NCBI GenBank assembly: GCA_963849885.1
Contig: CAWKIV010000015.1
Location: 1 to 64,000, forward strand
DNA length: 64,000 bases
Reading direction: 5' to 3'
Origin: CADCTP01 sp963849885
Lineage (GTDB): Bacteria > Actinomycetota > Actinomycetes > Mycobacteriales > CADCTP01
In this document: piece by piece, positions 36,509-52,718 of the stretch
How the letters are laid out: each line of letters begins with the position of its first letter
Position numbering within the stretch: the stretch's first letter is position 1
Translations under genes and position numbers: made by a program
The notes under the pieces: generated by a model
The model's input: the letters and a program-made list of their open reading frames with translations, nothing else
Databases searched by the model: none
Told to the model about the DNA's origin: nothing

Positions 36509-36550
36509 CCTCAGGGGGCCGGGACCCGTGCGGGTCCCGGCCCCCTGAGG
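36509..36550. terminator. Strong 19-bp bidirectional terminator hairpin
   Basis: Perfect 19-pair stem (arms 36509-36527 and 36532-36550) with loop GTGC between the convergent glgP and TRAP receptor genes. No T-tract, as is common in actinobacteria. Confidence 0.88.
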
Positions 36551-36560
36551 TCTCCAGCGG

Positions 36561-37535
36561 CTACGGGTTGTCCGTGTAGTACTGCTCGGCGCCCGGGTGC
36601 AGCGGCACCGGCTCGGTCTGCTGCGCCTTCTCCTTGGTGATGTTCTTGCCCTCCGGGTGCACCTGGGCCAGCGCCGGCAGGTTGCCCAGCAGCACGCCGG
36701 TCAGGTCGGTGGCCAGCTTGGCGTCCATCGACTCGTTGACGATGAGCAGGTTGGGCTCGGCGATCGTCTGCACCGCCGCGGACTGCTTGTAGACCGCCGG
36801 CGCGATGGTGGCCACCTCGTAGATGTTCGGGTACTTGCTCTGCAGCTGCGGGATGTACTTGCTCAGGTCGAGCACCTTGACCCGGCTGCCCATCGTCCGG
36901 GTGACGTCCTGGATGCCGCTGGTGGGCAGCCCGCCGGACCAGAAGATCGCGTCCAGCTGGCCGTCCTTCATGCCCTGCACGCTCTCGTTCAGCGAGATCT
37001 TCTGCCGGCGGGTGTCCTTCTCCACGTCCAGGCCGGCGACCTCGAGCAGCCGCTGCGCGCCCAGCTCACCGGTCGCGCCCGGGGAGCCGGTGGAGATCCG
37101 CTTGCCCTTCAGCCCTTCCAGGCTGGTGATCTCCGACTTCACCACCACGTGGGTGTAGTTGAGGTAGAGCCGGGACAGCGCCCGGATCGGCTGCGGCGCG
37201 GTGAACGCGCCCTGGCCCTTGATCGCGTCGGTGGCCCAGGACAGGCTGCACAGCCCCAGGTCGTCGTCGCCCTTGGCGACCCGGTCGATGTTCTCCTTCG
37301 GGCCGCCGGTCACCTCCGGGGTGACCCGGTAGCCGGACAGCTTGTCGCCGACCAGCTTGGCGTAGCCGCCGCCGAGGACGTAGTAGACGCCGGTGGTGTT
37401 GCCGGTGCCGATGGACAGCCGGCCCCCGCTGGACTCGCCTCCCCCGCTGTCGTCCCGCTCCCCGCCGCAGCCGGCGGCGAGCAGTGCGGCGGCGGCGAGC
37501 AGGACGGTGGCGGTGCGTCGACGTCGGCGCATCAT
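36561..37535 (-). CDS. TAXI-family TRAP transporter solute-binding lipoprotein
   Basis: 324 residues. Lipoprotein signal with lipobox LLAAGCGG, then the TAXI core (SIGTGNTTGVYYVLGGGYAKL, VTGGPKENIDRV, ISTGSPGATGELGAQRLLE, DAIFWSGGLPTSGI). It captures an organic acid or amino acid outside the membrane for the permease. ATG 37535 has a GGAAGGGAAA site; the next codon is also ATG. Its start overlaps the permease stop (ATGA), so both are translated together. Confidence 0.92.
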   Translation of the reverse strand: MMRRRRRTATVLLAAAALLAAGCGGERDDSGGGESSGGRLSIGTGNTTGVYYVLGGGYAKLVGDKLSGYRVTPEVTGGPKENIDRVAKGDDDLGLCSLSWATDAIKGQGAFTAPQPIRALSRLYLNYTHVVVKSEITSLEGLKGKRISTGSPGATGELGAQRLLEVAGLDVEKDTRRQKISLNESVQGMKDGQLDAIFWSGGLPTSGIQDVTRTMGSRVKVLDLSKYIPQLQSKYPNIYEVATIAPAVYKQSAAVQTIAEPNLLIVNESMDAKLATDLTGVLLGNLPALAQVHPEGKNITKEKAQQTEPVPLHPGAEQYYTDNP

Positions 37536-39706
37536 GAGGGTTTCCCTTCCGGAGTGGACGAGGACGTGCGTAGCAGCAGGTGCACCACCACGGCGACCGC
37601 CAGCACGGCCAGGCCGGCGATCACGGGGCCGGTGGAGAGGTAGAGCAGCAGCACCGCGGCGACCAGGCACAGCCCGCGCTCGACCGGGCCGGCCGGGCCG
37701 AACAGCCAGCGCCCGGTGACCACCGCGAGCGCGGCCACCGCCACCGCGGAGACGAGCGTGGCGAGCACGATCCGGCCGATCGAGCCCTGCCCGATCAGCG
37801 CCTCCCCGTTCGGCGTGAGCACGAAGGCGAACGGCACCAGGAACGCCGGCAGCGTGTACTTCCAGGTCGCGATCATGGTCTTGAACGCGTCCCCGCCGGT
37901 GATCGCCGCGGATGCCACCGCGGCCAGCGCGGTCGGCGGGCTCACCTCGGCCAGCACCGAGTAGTAGAAGACGAACATGTACGTCTCCGCCGCGGAGACG
38001 CCGAGCGACTGCATCGCCGGGCCGACCACGATCGCCGCGATGATGAACGACGCGGTCACCGGCACGGCCAGGCCGAGCAGGGTGATCGCCACCGCGGAGA
38101 AGATCGCGGTCAGGGTGAGCGTGAGGGTCGCGTTGTCGCCGAACGCGGCCGCGCCGTCGACGATCATCCCGGCCAGCCCGAGCCCGAGGCCGGTGAGCGT
38201 GGTGACGCCGACGATGACGCCGGCGGCGGCACAGGTCGCGGCCACCGGCAGCACCCCGAGCGCGCCCTTGGACAGCGCCTGGCCGATCCGCCGCGGCGTC
38301 ATCCGGTCCGGCTTGTGCAGGAAGGACAGCAGGAACGCGAGCACCGTCGCGTACACCACCGAGCGGAACACCGAGACCTCGAGCGCCAGCAGCACGACGA
38401 TCACGATCAGCGAGGAGAAGTGGTAGCCGAAGCGGGCCAGCAGCTTCCAGGCCGAGGGCAGGTCGACGTCGACCGGCCGGGTGCCGAGCCGGCGGGCGTC
38501 CATCTCGATGGCCAGGAAGATGCCGAGGTAGTAGAGGATCGTCGGCACCGTCGCGTAGATCAGCACCTCCAGGTACGACACCCGGAGGAACTCGGCGATG
38601 ATGAACGCCGCGGCGCCCAGCGTCGGCGGCGACAGGATCGCCCCGATGCCGGAGGCGGCCAGCACGCCGCCGCCCTGGTTGGCCGGGTAGCCGGCGCGCT
38701 TGAGCACCGGCCAGGCCACCGAGCCGAGGGTGACCGCGGTGGCGGTGCCGGAGCCGGAGACGGTGCCGAGCAGGAAGCCGGCCATCGTCACCGTCCGGCC
38801 CGGCGCGGTCCGCGACCGGCGGAACGCGGCGAAGCTGACGTCGACGAAGAACTTGCCGGCGCCGGACATCTCCAGCACCGCGCCGTAGATGGTGAACAGC
38901 ACGATGTACGTCGCCGCGACGTCCAGCGCGGTGCCGAAGATCCCCTCGGTGCCCATGTACATCTGCTGGGCCAGCCGGGTGGGGCCGTAGCCCTTGTGCC
39001 CGATCACCCAGTCGACCGGCAGGTAGCTGCCGTAGTACGCGTACAGCAGGAAGGCCACGCAGATGGCCGGGAAGACCCAGCCGACCGTGCGCCGGGCCGC
39101 CTCCAGCACCAGCACCACCAGCAGCAGGCCCATGACCACGTCGGTGTCGGTGGCGGCCGGGCCGCGCACCACGAACTCGTCGAAGTTCAGCACCGGGTAG
39201 ATGCAGACCACCACGGACAGCGCGGCCAGCGCCCAGTCGGCGATGCCGGGGTTGTCGTGCCCGCGCTCGGAGACCGGCACCGAGCGGCGGCGGAGGCCGG
39301 GCCGGTAGACCAGGAAGGTCAACGGCAGCACCACGGACAGGAAGATCATCCGGTACTGCAGCTCGATCCGGGGCCGGAACACCGACACCAGCACCCAGGC
39401 GGAGAGCGCGCCGGCCACCACCGCGACCGCGATGGCGACCCAGCCGCTCAGCCGGCGGGCCGGCTTGTCGGCGTCGAACTCGTCGATCAGCGCCTCGACG
39501 TCGACCTCGTCGCGGTCGTCCAGCCGGATCCGGACCTCGTCGTCGCCCAGCCGCACCGGCCCGTCCGGCGCCTCGCCGCCCCGGACGTCGCCGCGCCGGA
39601 CGTCGCCGCCCCGGACGTCGCCGCCCCGGCCGGCACCGCCCCGGACGGGCTCCTCCGGCCGGTCCGGACGGGTCACACGGTCGGCAGGGTCGTCTCCCCC
39701 GGTCAC
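37532..39706 (-). CDS. Fused TRAP transporter permease (4TM-12TM)
   Basis: About 724 residues combining the small DctQ-like and large DctM-like TRAP permease subunits, as usual for TAXI systems; roughly 16-18 membrane segments with the conserved GTVSGSGTATAVTLGSVAWP and SPPTLGAAAFI motifs. It imports organic acids driven by a Na+ or H+ gradient. An acidic, Asp/Arg/Gly-rich cytoplasmic N-terminus of about 75 residues contains tandem GGDVR units. GTG 39706 has GAGGAG at a suitable distance; GTG 39712 lies too close to it. First gene of the two-gene operon. Confidence 0.9.
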   Translation of the reverse strand: MTGGDDPADRVTRPDRPEEPVRGGAGRGGDVRGGDVRRGDVRGGEAPDGPVRLGDDEVRIRLDDRDEVDVEALIDEFDADKPARRLSGWVAIAVAVVAGALSAWVLVSVFRPRIELQYRMIFLSVVLPLTFLVYRPGLRRRSVPVSERGHDNPGIADWALAALSVVVCIYPVLNFDEFVVRGPAATDTDVVMGLLLVVLVLEAARRTVGWVFPAICVAFLLYAYYGSYLPVDWVIGHKGYGPTRLAQQMYMGTEGIFGTALDVAATYIVLFTIYGAVLEMSGAGKFFVDVSFAAFRRSRTAPGRTVTMAGFLLGTVSGSGTATAVTLGSVAWPVLKRAGYPANQGGGVLAASGIGAILSPPTLGAAAFIIAEFLRVSYLEVLIYATVPTILYYLGIFLAIEMDARRLGTRPVDVDLPSAWKLLARFGYHFSSLIVIVVLLALEVSVFRSVVYATVLAFLLSFLHKPDRMTPRRIGQALSKGALGVLPVAATCAAAGVIVGVTTLTGLGLGLAGMIVDGAAAFGDNATLTLTLTAIFSAVAITLLGLAVPVTASFIIAAIVVGPAMQSLGVSAAETYMFVFYYSVLAEVSPPTALAAVASAAITGGDAFKTMIATWKYTLPAFLVPFAFVLTPNGEALIGQGSIGRIVLATLVSAVAVAALAVVTGRWLFGPAGPVERGLCLVAAVLLLYLSTGPVIAGLAVLAVAVVVHLLLRTSSSTPEGKPS

Positions 39707-39916
39707 ACGCACCTCCTCCCGTCACACCCGACAAGTCGCCGGAAACAGCCCTCGGGTCCGGGAAGTGTGGCAGGCCCCCGCAAGCCCGTCGCAAGGACCA
39801 GGAGCCGACGGGTCGGACCCCGGCGCCGAACGGCACCCGGATGGCATGAACCGGGGAGGCAGCCGGGACGTGTTCGGGCTGGACTGGGGCCCACCGACCG
39901 GACCGAGGAGGACGAC

Positions 39917-40477
39917 GTGCGCAGGATCCTGGGAGCCACCGCCGCGGCCGCGCTGCTGGCGCTGACCGTCACCGGCTGCGCCACCGCGGTGGCCGGCCAG
40001 GGCAGCTTCGACAGCGCCGGCGGCCCGACCGGTGGCCCCACCCCGACCGGCTCGCCCGGCGACCCCACCGGGAGCCCGACCGGGAGCCCCACCGGGAGCC
40101 CGACCGGCGACCCGACCGGCACCGCCACCGGCGGCCCGGCCGGCGCCGACCAGCAGGCCATCGCCGCGGTCGCCGAGCGCTGGTACCACGCGCTCGCGGA
40201 CCGGGACGGCGACACCGCCTGCGGGCTGATGACCGAGTCGGCGCAGCGGGAGGCCGGGTCGGACTGCGAGAAGGCGGTCCAGGACACCGACTTCAGCACC
40301 ACCCAGCGGGACGCGATGCGCCGCATCGAGGTGGACGCCGGGCAGGTGCAGGTGAGCGGGGACAGCGCGAAGATCCCGGCCAGCGCGTTCAGCGTGGACG
40401 GCCGGCAGAGCAGCTCCAGCGGCCGGCTGGAGGCCGCCCGGGCCGGCGCCGAGTGGCTCATCGACGGAGTCGGCTGA
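39917..40477 (+). CDS. Lipoprotein with GSPTG repeat linker
   Basis: 186 residues. Signal peptide with lipobox TVTGC (residues 17-21), a Gly-Ser-Pro-Thr linker of tandem GSPTG units (about 35-75), and a C-terminal domain of about 110 residues (AIAAVAERWYHALADRDGDTACGLM...) that looks like an NTF2/SnoaL-like or DUF4878-type fold with two cysteines. GTG 39917 follows GAGGA. Outer face of the membrane. It precedes the glgE operon by about 100 bases; no functional link is evident. Confidence 0.8.
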   Translation: MRRILGATAAAALLALTVTGCATAVAGQGSFDSAGGPTGGPTPTGSPGDPTGSPTGSPTGSPTGDPTGTATGGPAGADQQAIAAVAERWYHALADRDGDTACGLMTESAQREAGSDCEKAVQDTDFSTTQRDAMRRIEVDAGQVQVSGDSAKIPASAFSVDGRQSSSSGRLEAARAGAEWLIDGVG

Positions 40478-40574
40478 GCGCTCGCCGTGGCGGTGGATAC
40501 ACCCTCCGCAGCGCGCTCCGGACCAGCCCGGCCGCCTTGTGTCCTCCCCGGACACGCTGGGTACGGTTCCAGTC

Positions 40575-42560
<1,986 letters not shown>

Positions 42561-42572
42561 TCAGGAGTGTGC

Positions 42573-44372
<1,800 letters not shown>

Positions 44373-44373
<1 letters not shown>

Positions 44374-45784
44374 TGGCTGCTCCCGAGGAGCTCGGCGGAC
44401 TGCTGGAGGCCTGGCTGCCCGGGCAGCGCTGGTTCGCCGGCAAGGGCCGCCCGTTCTCGGTCGTCGGGCTGATCGCCGCCGGCATCCTGACCGAGCGGCC
44501 CTGGCGCAGCGACCTGTGGCTGGTCCGGGTGCGCTACGCCGACGACGGCTCGACGGAGACGTACCAGGTGCCGCTGGTCCGCCGCCCCCAGCCGGCCGAC
44601 CAGGTCGCGCACGTGCTGGTCGGCGAGACGCCCGACCCGGACTACGGCGGCCGGTCCTGGTGGTATGACGCGCTGCACGACAAGGAGGTCACCGGCGCCT
44701 GGCTGGCCGGCATCGACGCCGGCCGCACCGACGACGGGCTGTCCTTCACCCGCGGCCAGGACGCCGGCGAGCTGCCGCTGGAGGCGACCAGCCTGCCGAT
44801 CCCCCACGAGCAGAGCAACACCTCGCTGGTCTTCGACGACGACGCCATCCTCAAGGTGTTCCGCCGGGTCTACCCCGGCCACAACCCGGACATCGAGGTG
44901 CACGAGGCCCTGTCCCGGGTGGAGGGTGGCGCCCGGCACGTGGCCCGGCTGCTCGGCTACGTGTCCGGCTCCTGGCCGGACGGCGCCGAGGGCGACGACG
45001 ACCGGGTCGACCTGGCCATGCTGCAGGAGTTCTTCCGCACCGCCAGCGACGGCTGGGAGCTGGCCAAGATCAGCGTCCGCGACCTGTACGCGGAGGGCGA
45101 CCTGCACGCCAGCGAGGTCGGCGGCGACTTCGCCGGCGAGGCGCAGCGGCTCGGCGTGGCCACCGCGGAGGTGCACGCCGACCTGGCCCGGGCGCTGCCG
45201 ACCGCCGAGCTGGGCCCGGACGAGCTGGCCGCGAAGGCGGAGGAGATGCGCCGCCGGCTGGACGCGGCGGTGGCCGCGGTGCCCCAGCTGGAGCCGTACT
45301 CGGACGGCCTGCAGGCCGCCTTCGACGCGCTGGCCACGCACGACCTGCCGGTGCCGGTGCAGCGGGTGCACGGCGACTACCACCTCGGCCAGGTGCTGCG
45401 CACCTCGCACCGGTGGGTGGTGCTCGACTTCGAGGGCGAGCCGGCGAAGCCGCTGACCGAGCGGACCGAGCTGGACTCGCCGGTCCGGGACCTGGCCGGG
45501 ATGCTGCGCTCGTTCGACTACGCGGCCCGGCACCTGCTGCACGACCACCCGTACGAGCCGCACCTGACCTACCGCGCGGAAGAATGGGCGCTGCGCAACC
45601 GGGACGCGTTCTGCGACGGCTACACGGAGGCGGGCGGGCCGGACCCGCGCACCGACCCGGTGCTGCTGCGGGCGTACGAGGCGGACAAGGCGGTGTACGA
45701 AGCGGTGTACGAGGCCCGCAACCGGCCGTCCTGGCTGCCGATCCCGCTCGCCTCGCTGGCCCGGCTGACCGAAGGAGCGCGATC

Positions 45785-45788
<4 letters not shown>
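44373..45788 (+). CDS. mak: Maltokinase Mak (Pep2)
   Basis: 471 residues of the eukaryotic-kinase-like maltokinase family; phosphorylates maltose with ATP to maltose-1-phosphate for GlgE. The N-terminal cap has WLPGQRWFAGKGR, nucleotide binding is in the AILKVFRRV region, and the catalytic and metal sites are HGDYHLGQVL and VLDFEGEP. ATG 44373 overlaps the treS stop (TGATG); the stop overlaps the glgB start (GTGA). Confidence 0.94.
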
Positions 45789-48488
<2,700 letters not shown>

Positions 48489-48588
48489 CGCCGGCCACAC
48501 GCCGCCGATGGCACGGTGTGGGGAGTCCTCCGCCGGCGGCCTCGGGCAGGATGGGGGCTGACGGCGGTCGGACGAGGGGTGGAGCGGA

Positions 48589-49939
48589 ATGTCCTCCAGG
48601 AGCGTGCGCGGGCGGGTCGCGGTGCTGGCCGTGCTCGCCCTGCTGGCCAGCGGCTGCGCGCAGCAGGTGCCCGGCCTCGGCAGCTACTCCTCCGGCCGCG
48701 TCCAGGTCGCCGACGCCAAGCTCGCCATCGAGGGCACCGACAACGGCGAGATCGACACGCTCGCCGGCAACGCGATCGCGGACATCGAGCAGTTCTGGAC
48801 CGAGCAGATGCCCGAGGTCTTCAACGAGCGGTACGACAAGGTCAAGGGCTACTACTCGATCGACCCGGACGGCAGCCGGGCCGCGCCGTGCACCGACAGC
48901 GCCTCGGACATCCGGGGCAACGCGTTCTACTGCCCGTCCCGCGACGTCGTCGCCTGGGACCGCAAGGGCCTCTTCCCGGAGCTGCAGAAGAAGTTCGGTG
49001 ACTTCCTGGTCGCCATGGTGCTCGCGCACGAGTGGGGGCACGCGATCCAGAAGCGCACCCGGATGCCGAGCAACAAGACGATCGTGGTGGAGACCCAGGC
49101 CGACTGCTACGCCGGCGCCTGGACGCAGTACGCGCTGAAGGGCAACGCGCCGCACTTCGAGATCGGGCGGCCGGTGCTGGACCAGGCGCTGTCGGGCTAC
49201 CTGCTCTTCCGCGACCCGCTCGGGTCCGACCAGGACGACCGGCAGGCGCACGGCAGCGGCTTCGACCGGATCTCCGGCTTCCAGGACGGCTTCGAGAAGG
49301 GCGCGAAGTTCTGCACCGAGTTCTCGGACAGCCGGACCTTCACCCAGATCCGCTTCGTCGATGACGGATGACGAGGCCAGAGGGAGGGAAACCTGCCGTT
49401 CGACCGGACTCCTGGCGGCCGGCACCGCCGACCTCGCCGACTACTGGGAGACCAGCTTCCGCGGCATCTACAGCCAGGAGTGGAAGCCGCTGGCCGGGGT
49501 CGAGCAGGTCGCCGGTGAGACGCCGGACTGCGCCGGCACCGAGAGCACCGCGGTGAAGTACTGCGCCGACCAGGACAAGATCTACGCCTCCACCGAGAGC
49601 CTCCAGCAGGTGTACGGGCAGACCGGCGACTTCGGCATGATGAGCCTGCTCGCGATCGCGTACGGGGAGGCGGTCCGCAAGCGGGTCGGCAAGACCATCA
49701 ACGGCGACTCGGCCCTGATCGGCTCGATCTGCCTGGCCGGGGGGTACGCGCGGGACTCCTTCGACAAGCGGCGGGCGAACGCGCTGGTGCTGTCCCCGGG
49801 CGACCTGGACGAGGCGGTGCAGACGCTGCTCACCTTCGTCGGCCGGCAGACCGGCTACTTCGTGGCCCGCAGCACCACCGGCTTCGACCGCGTCTCCGCC
49901 TACCGCGCCGGTTTCAACGACGTCAAGTCCTGCCCCTGA
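48589..49939 (+). CDS. Neutral zinc metallopeptidase lipoprotein (frameshifted in middle)
   Basis: About 450 residues of an actinobacterial secreted metallopeptidase. Lipobox LLASGC near the N-terminus and zinc site VLAHEWGHAIQ (HExxH) with the third-ligand region TQADCYAGAW. The first part runs in frame to RFVDD at about 49365, the second half (LLAAGTADLADYWETSF to the end) is in another frame, and a short conserved GNLPFDR segment between them is in the third. Three indels within about 50 bases restore one continuous protein, which strongly suggests local consensus error. ATG 48589. Extracellular, membrane-anchored; substrate unknown. Confidence 0.82.
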
Positions 49940-49946
49940 GTGGCGC

Positions 49947-50915
49947 TCAGTAGAGCGCGCGGGAGAGGTCGCGGCGGGCGGTGGTGACCCGCGGGTCGTC
50001 GCCGCCGACCACGCCGAAGAGCTCGACCAGCCGGGTCCGGGCCCGCTCCCGGTCGGCGCCGGCGGTCCGGCGCACCGTGTCCAGCAGCCGGCGGAAGGCG
50101 CCGTCCACGTCGTTGTCGGCCAGTTGCACGTCCGCGGCCACCAGCTGCGCGTCCACGTCGTCCGGGGCGGCGTCGGCGCGGGCGACCGCGTCCTCCGGCG
50201 CCACGGTGATCCGGCGGAGCAGCTCGACCTCGCGAAGCGCGGCGGCCGCCCGCGGGTGGCCCGGGTCGGCGGCCAGGATCTCCTGGTAGAGCCGGGCCGC
50301 GGTGTCGAAGTCGCCGGCCGCGGTGGCGTCCTCGGCCGCGACGACCTGCGGGTCCTCCGGCTCCTCGGGCGCCGGGCCGGCCTCCGGCCCGTCCGCCGCG
50401 GCGACGCCGCCGGTGGCCTCGACCACCGCCTGCACGAACTGCCGGACCTGCGCCTCCGGCAGCGCGCCGGCGAACTCGCCCAGCACCTGGCCCTGGAAGA
50501 CCGCCTTCACCGCGGGGATGCTCTGCACCCGCAGTGCCTGGGCCAGCGCCTGGTTGCTGTCCACGTCGACCTTGGCCAGCACCCAGGAGCCGCCGCCCTC
50601 GACGGCGAGCTTCTCCAGCACCGGGGACAGCTGCTTGCACGGCCCGCACCACTCGGCCCACAGGTCGAGGATCACCGGCGTGCGGAACGAGCGGTCCAGC
50701 ACCTCGGTCTGGAAGGTCGCCTCGGTCACGTCGAGGACGGTGACCGGCGCGGCCGGGCCGCCCTCGGGGCCGACCTGGGCGGCCTGCTGCTCGGCGCGCT
50801 CCCGCGCCTCGCTGCGCGCCTTGAGCGCGGACAGGTCGACCGCACCGGCCAGCGCGGCGGACAGGGCGGGACTGGGCGCGGGAGCGGCCCCCCGCGACGG
50901 ACGACCAGGCTGCAT
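49947..50915 (-). CDS. Thioredoxin-TPR protein (YbbN/CnoX-like)
   Basis: 322 residues: a basic/Ala-rich N-terminus, a thioredoxin domain (about 55-165) with the active site WAEWCGPCK and cis-Pro in QSIPAVK, and C-terminal TPR-like helices (about 190-320). Members act as redox-linked co-chaperones in the cytoplasm. Both active-site cysteines are present. ATG 50915. It is 32 bases downstream of the mutase gene on the same strand and may be cotranscribed. Confidence 0.9.
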   Translation of the reverse strand: MQPGRPSRGAAPAPSPALSAALAGAVDLSALKARSEARERAEQQAAQVGPEGGPAAPVTVLDVTEATFQTEVLDRSFRTPVILDLWAEWCGPCKQLSPVLEKLAVEGGGSWVLAKVDVDSNQALAQALRVQSIPAVKAVFQGQVLGEFAGALPEAQVRQFVQAVVEATGGVAAADGPEAGPAPEEPEDPQVVAAEDATAAGDFDTAARLYQEILAADPGHPRAAAALREVELLRRITVAPEDAVARADAAPDDVDAQLVAADVQLADNDVDGAFRRLLDTVRRTAGADRERARTRLVELFGVVGGDDPRVTTARRDLSRALY

Positions 50916-50946
50916 GCCCCCAGCCTAAGCCGCCGCCGGAGCCTGC

Positions 50947-52611
50947 TCAGAAGCGGGCGGGTTCGGTGTAGGAGCCCCACTCGTCCCGGAGGGCGCCGCA
51001 GATCTCGCCGAGGGTGGCCTCGGCCCGGGCCGCGTCGAGCATCGGCGGGACCAGGTTGGCGTCCGAGCGGGCGGCGTCGACCATCGCGGCCAGCGCGGTC
51101 CGGACGGCGGCGTTGTCCCGGGCGTCCCGCCGGGCGCCCAGCGCGCGCACCTGCTCGCGCTCGACCTCGCCGCTGATCCGCAGGATCTCCAGGTCCCCGG
51201 CCCCGCCGCCGGGGTACGCGTTGACCCCGACCACCTTCTTCTCGCCCTTCTCCAGCGCCTGCTGGTATTGGAAGGCGGCCTCGGCGATCTCCCCGGTGAA
51301 CCAGCCGTCCTCGATCCCGCGCAGGATCCCGGCCGTCATCGTGCCGTCCGCGCCCATCTCCCGGATCCGGGCGAAGATCTCCTCGGCCTGCCGCTCCAGC
51401 TCGTCGGTGAGCGCCTCGACGTACCAGGAGCCGCCGAGCGGGTCGGCGACGTTCGTCACGCCGGTCTCCTCGGCGATCACCTGCTGGGTCCGCAGCGCGA
51501 TCTGGGCGGCCCGCGCGGACGGCAGCGCGAGCACCTCGTCCAGCGCGTTGGTGTGCAGCGAGTTGGTGCCGCCGAGCACCGCGGCCAGCGCCTCCACCGC
51601 GGTCCGGACGATGTTGTTGTCCGGCTGCTGCGCGGTCAGCGAGACCCCGGCGGTCTGGGTGTGGAAGCGCAGCCACTGCGCCCGCTCGGTCTTCGCCCCG
51701 TACACGTCGCGCAGCCAGCGGGCCCAGATCCGGCGCGCGGCCCGGAACTTCGCGATCTCCTCGAAGAAGTCCACGTGCGCGTCGAAGAAGAAGGACAGCC
51801 CGGGCGCGAAGGTCTCGATGTCCAGCCCGCGGGACAGCCCGAGCTCGACATACCCGAAGCCGTCGGCGAGCGTGAAGGCGAGCTCCTGCGCGGCCGTCGA
51901 GCCGGCCTCCCGGATGTGGTAGCCGGACACCGACAGCGGCTTGTACGCCGGGATCTCGGCGTTGCAGAACTCCATCAGGTCGCCGATGAGCCGCAGGTGC
52001 GGCTCGGGCCCGAAGAGCCACTCCTTCTGCGCGATGTACTCCTTGAAGATGTCGGTCTGCAGCGTGCCGTCGAGCGTGCGCAGGTCGGTGCCCTGCCGCT
52101 CGGCGGCCACCAGGTACATGCAGAACACCGGCACCGCGGGACCGCTGATCGTCATCGACGTGGTCACGTCGCCGAGCGGGATGTCCCGGAAGAGCACCTC
52201 CATGTCGGCGGCGGAGTCGATCGCGACGCCGCAGTGGCCGACCTCGCCGAGGCCGCGCGGGTCGTCGGAGTCGCGGCCCATCAGCGTCGGCATGTCGAAG
52301 GCGACGGACAGCCCGCCGCCGCCCTCGGCCAGGATCATCCGGTAGCGCTCGTTGGTCTGCTCGGCGCTGCCGAAGCCGGCGAACTGCCGGATCGTCCACG
52401 GCCGGCCCCGGTAGCCGGTCGGGTAGAGCCCGCGGGTGAACGGGAACTCCCCCGGCCAGCCGATCCGCTCGAAGCCCTCGACCGGCCCGGGCGGGCCGTA
52501 GACCGGGGCGAGCTCGACCCCGGACAGGGTGGTGAAGTCGGCGTCGCGCTTGCGGGCCGCGTCGTAGCGGGCCTGCCAGCGGGCCCGCCCGGCGGGGATG
52601 TCGGCGTCCAC
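50947..52611 (-). CDS. Acyl-CoA mutase large subunit, isobutyryl-CoA mutase type
   Basis: 554 residues, the substrate-binding TIM-barrel subunit of a B12-dependent acyl-CoA mutase without its own cobalamin domain. Where methylmalonyl-CoA mutase has Tyr and Arg, this protein has Phe (PWTIRQFAGFG) and Gln (YIAQKEWLF), the pair described for isobutyryl-CoA mutase (IcmA). It would interconvert isobutyryl- and n-butyryl-CoA with a separate small IcmB subunit, which is not in this window. meaB, the mutase chaperone GTPase, lies 3.7 kb to the right. GTG/ATG start at 52611 faces a palindromic promoter region. Confidence 0.88.
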   Translation of the reverse strand: MDADIPAGRARWQARYDAARKRDADFTTLSGVELAPVYGPPGPVEGFERIGWPGEFPFTRGLYPTGYRGRPWTIRQFAGFGSAEQTNERYRMILAEGGGGLSVAFDMPTLMGRDSDDPRGLGEVGHCGVAIDSAADMEVLFRDIPLGDVTTSMTISGPAVPVFCMYLVAAERQGTDLRTLDGTLQTDIFKEYIAQKEWLFGPEPHLRLIGDLMEFCNAEIPAYKPLSVSGYHIREAGSTAAQELAFTLADGFGYVELGLSRGLDIETFAPGLSFFFDAHVDFFEEIAKFRAARRIWARWLRDVYGAKTERAQWLRFHTQTAGVSLTAQQPDNNIVRTAVEALAAVLGGTNSLHTNALDEVLALPSARAAQIALRTQQVIAEETGVTNVADPLGGSWYVEALTDELERQAEEIFARIREMGADGTMTAGILRGIEDGWFTGEIAEAAFQYQQALEKGEKKVVGVNAYPGGGAGDLEILRISGEVEREQVRALGARRDARDNAAVRTALAAMVDAARSDANLVPPMLDAARAEATLGEICGALRDEWGSYTEPARF

Positions 52612-52621
52612 ACCGGAATAC

Positions 52622-52633
52622 TAGGACGTCCTA
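52622..52633. promoter_or_regulatory. 12-bp palindrome between divergent mutase and luciferase-like genes
   Basis: TAGGACGTCCTA is a perfect palindrome 11 bases upstream of the mutase start and about 85 bases upstream of the flavin monooxygenase start. Its place suggests an operator for one or both genes. Confidence 0.5.
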
Positions 52634-52718
52634 ATATCTTCGGCCAGCGCTCCCCGGGCATATCGGCCGACGCCGTGGCGTTCGGCAAGTAGTTGCGAAA
52701 TCAACAAAGGAGCGGGCA

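Noticed and set aside
49361..49939. Independent small protein downstream of the metallopeptidase
   Set aside because: Its sequence continues the metallopeptidase family after short compensating frame changes; it is the second half of the same gene.
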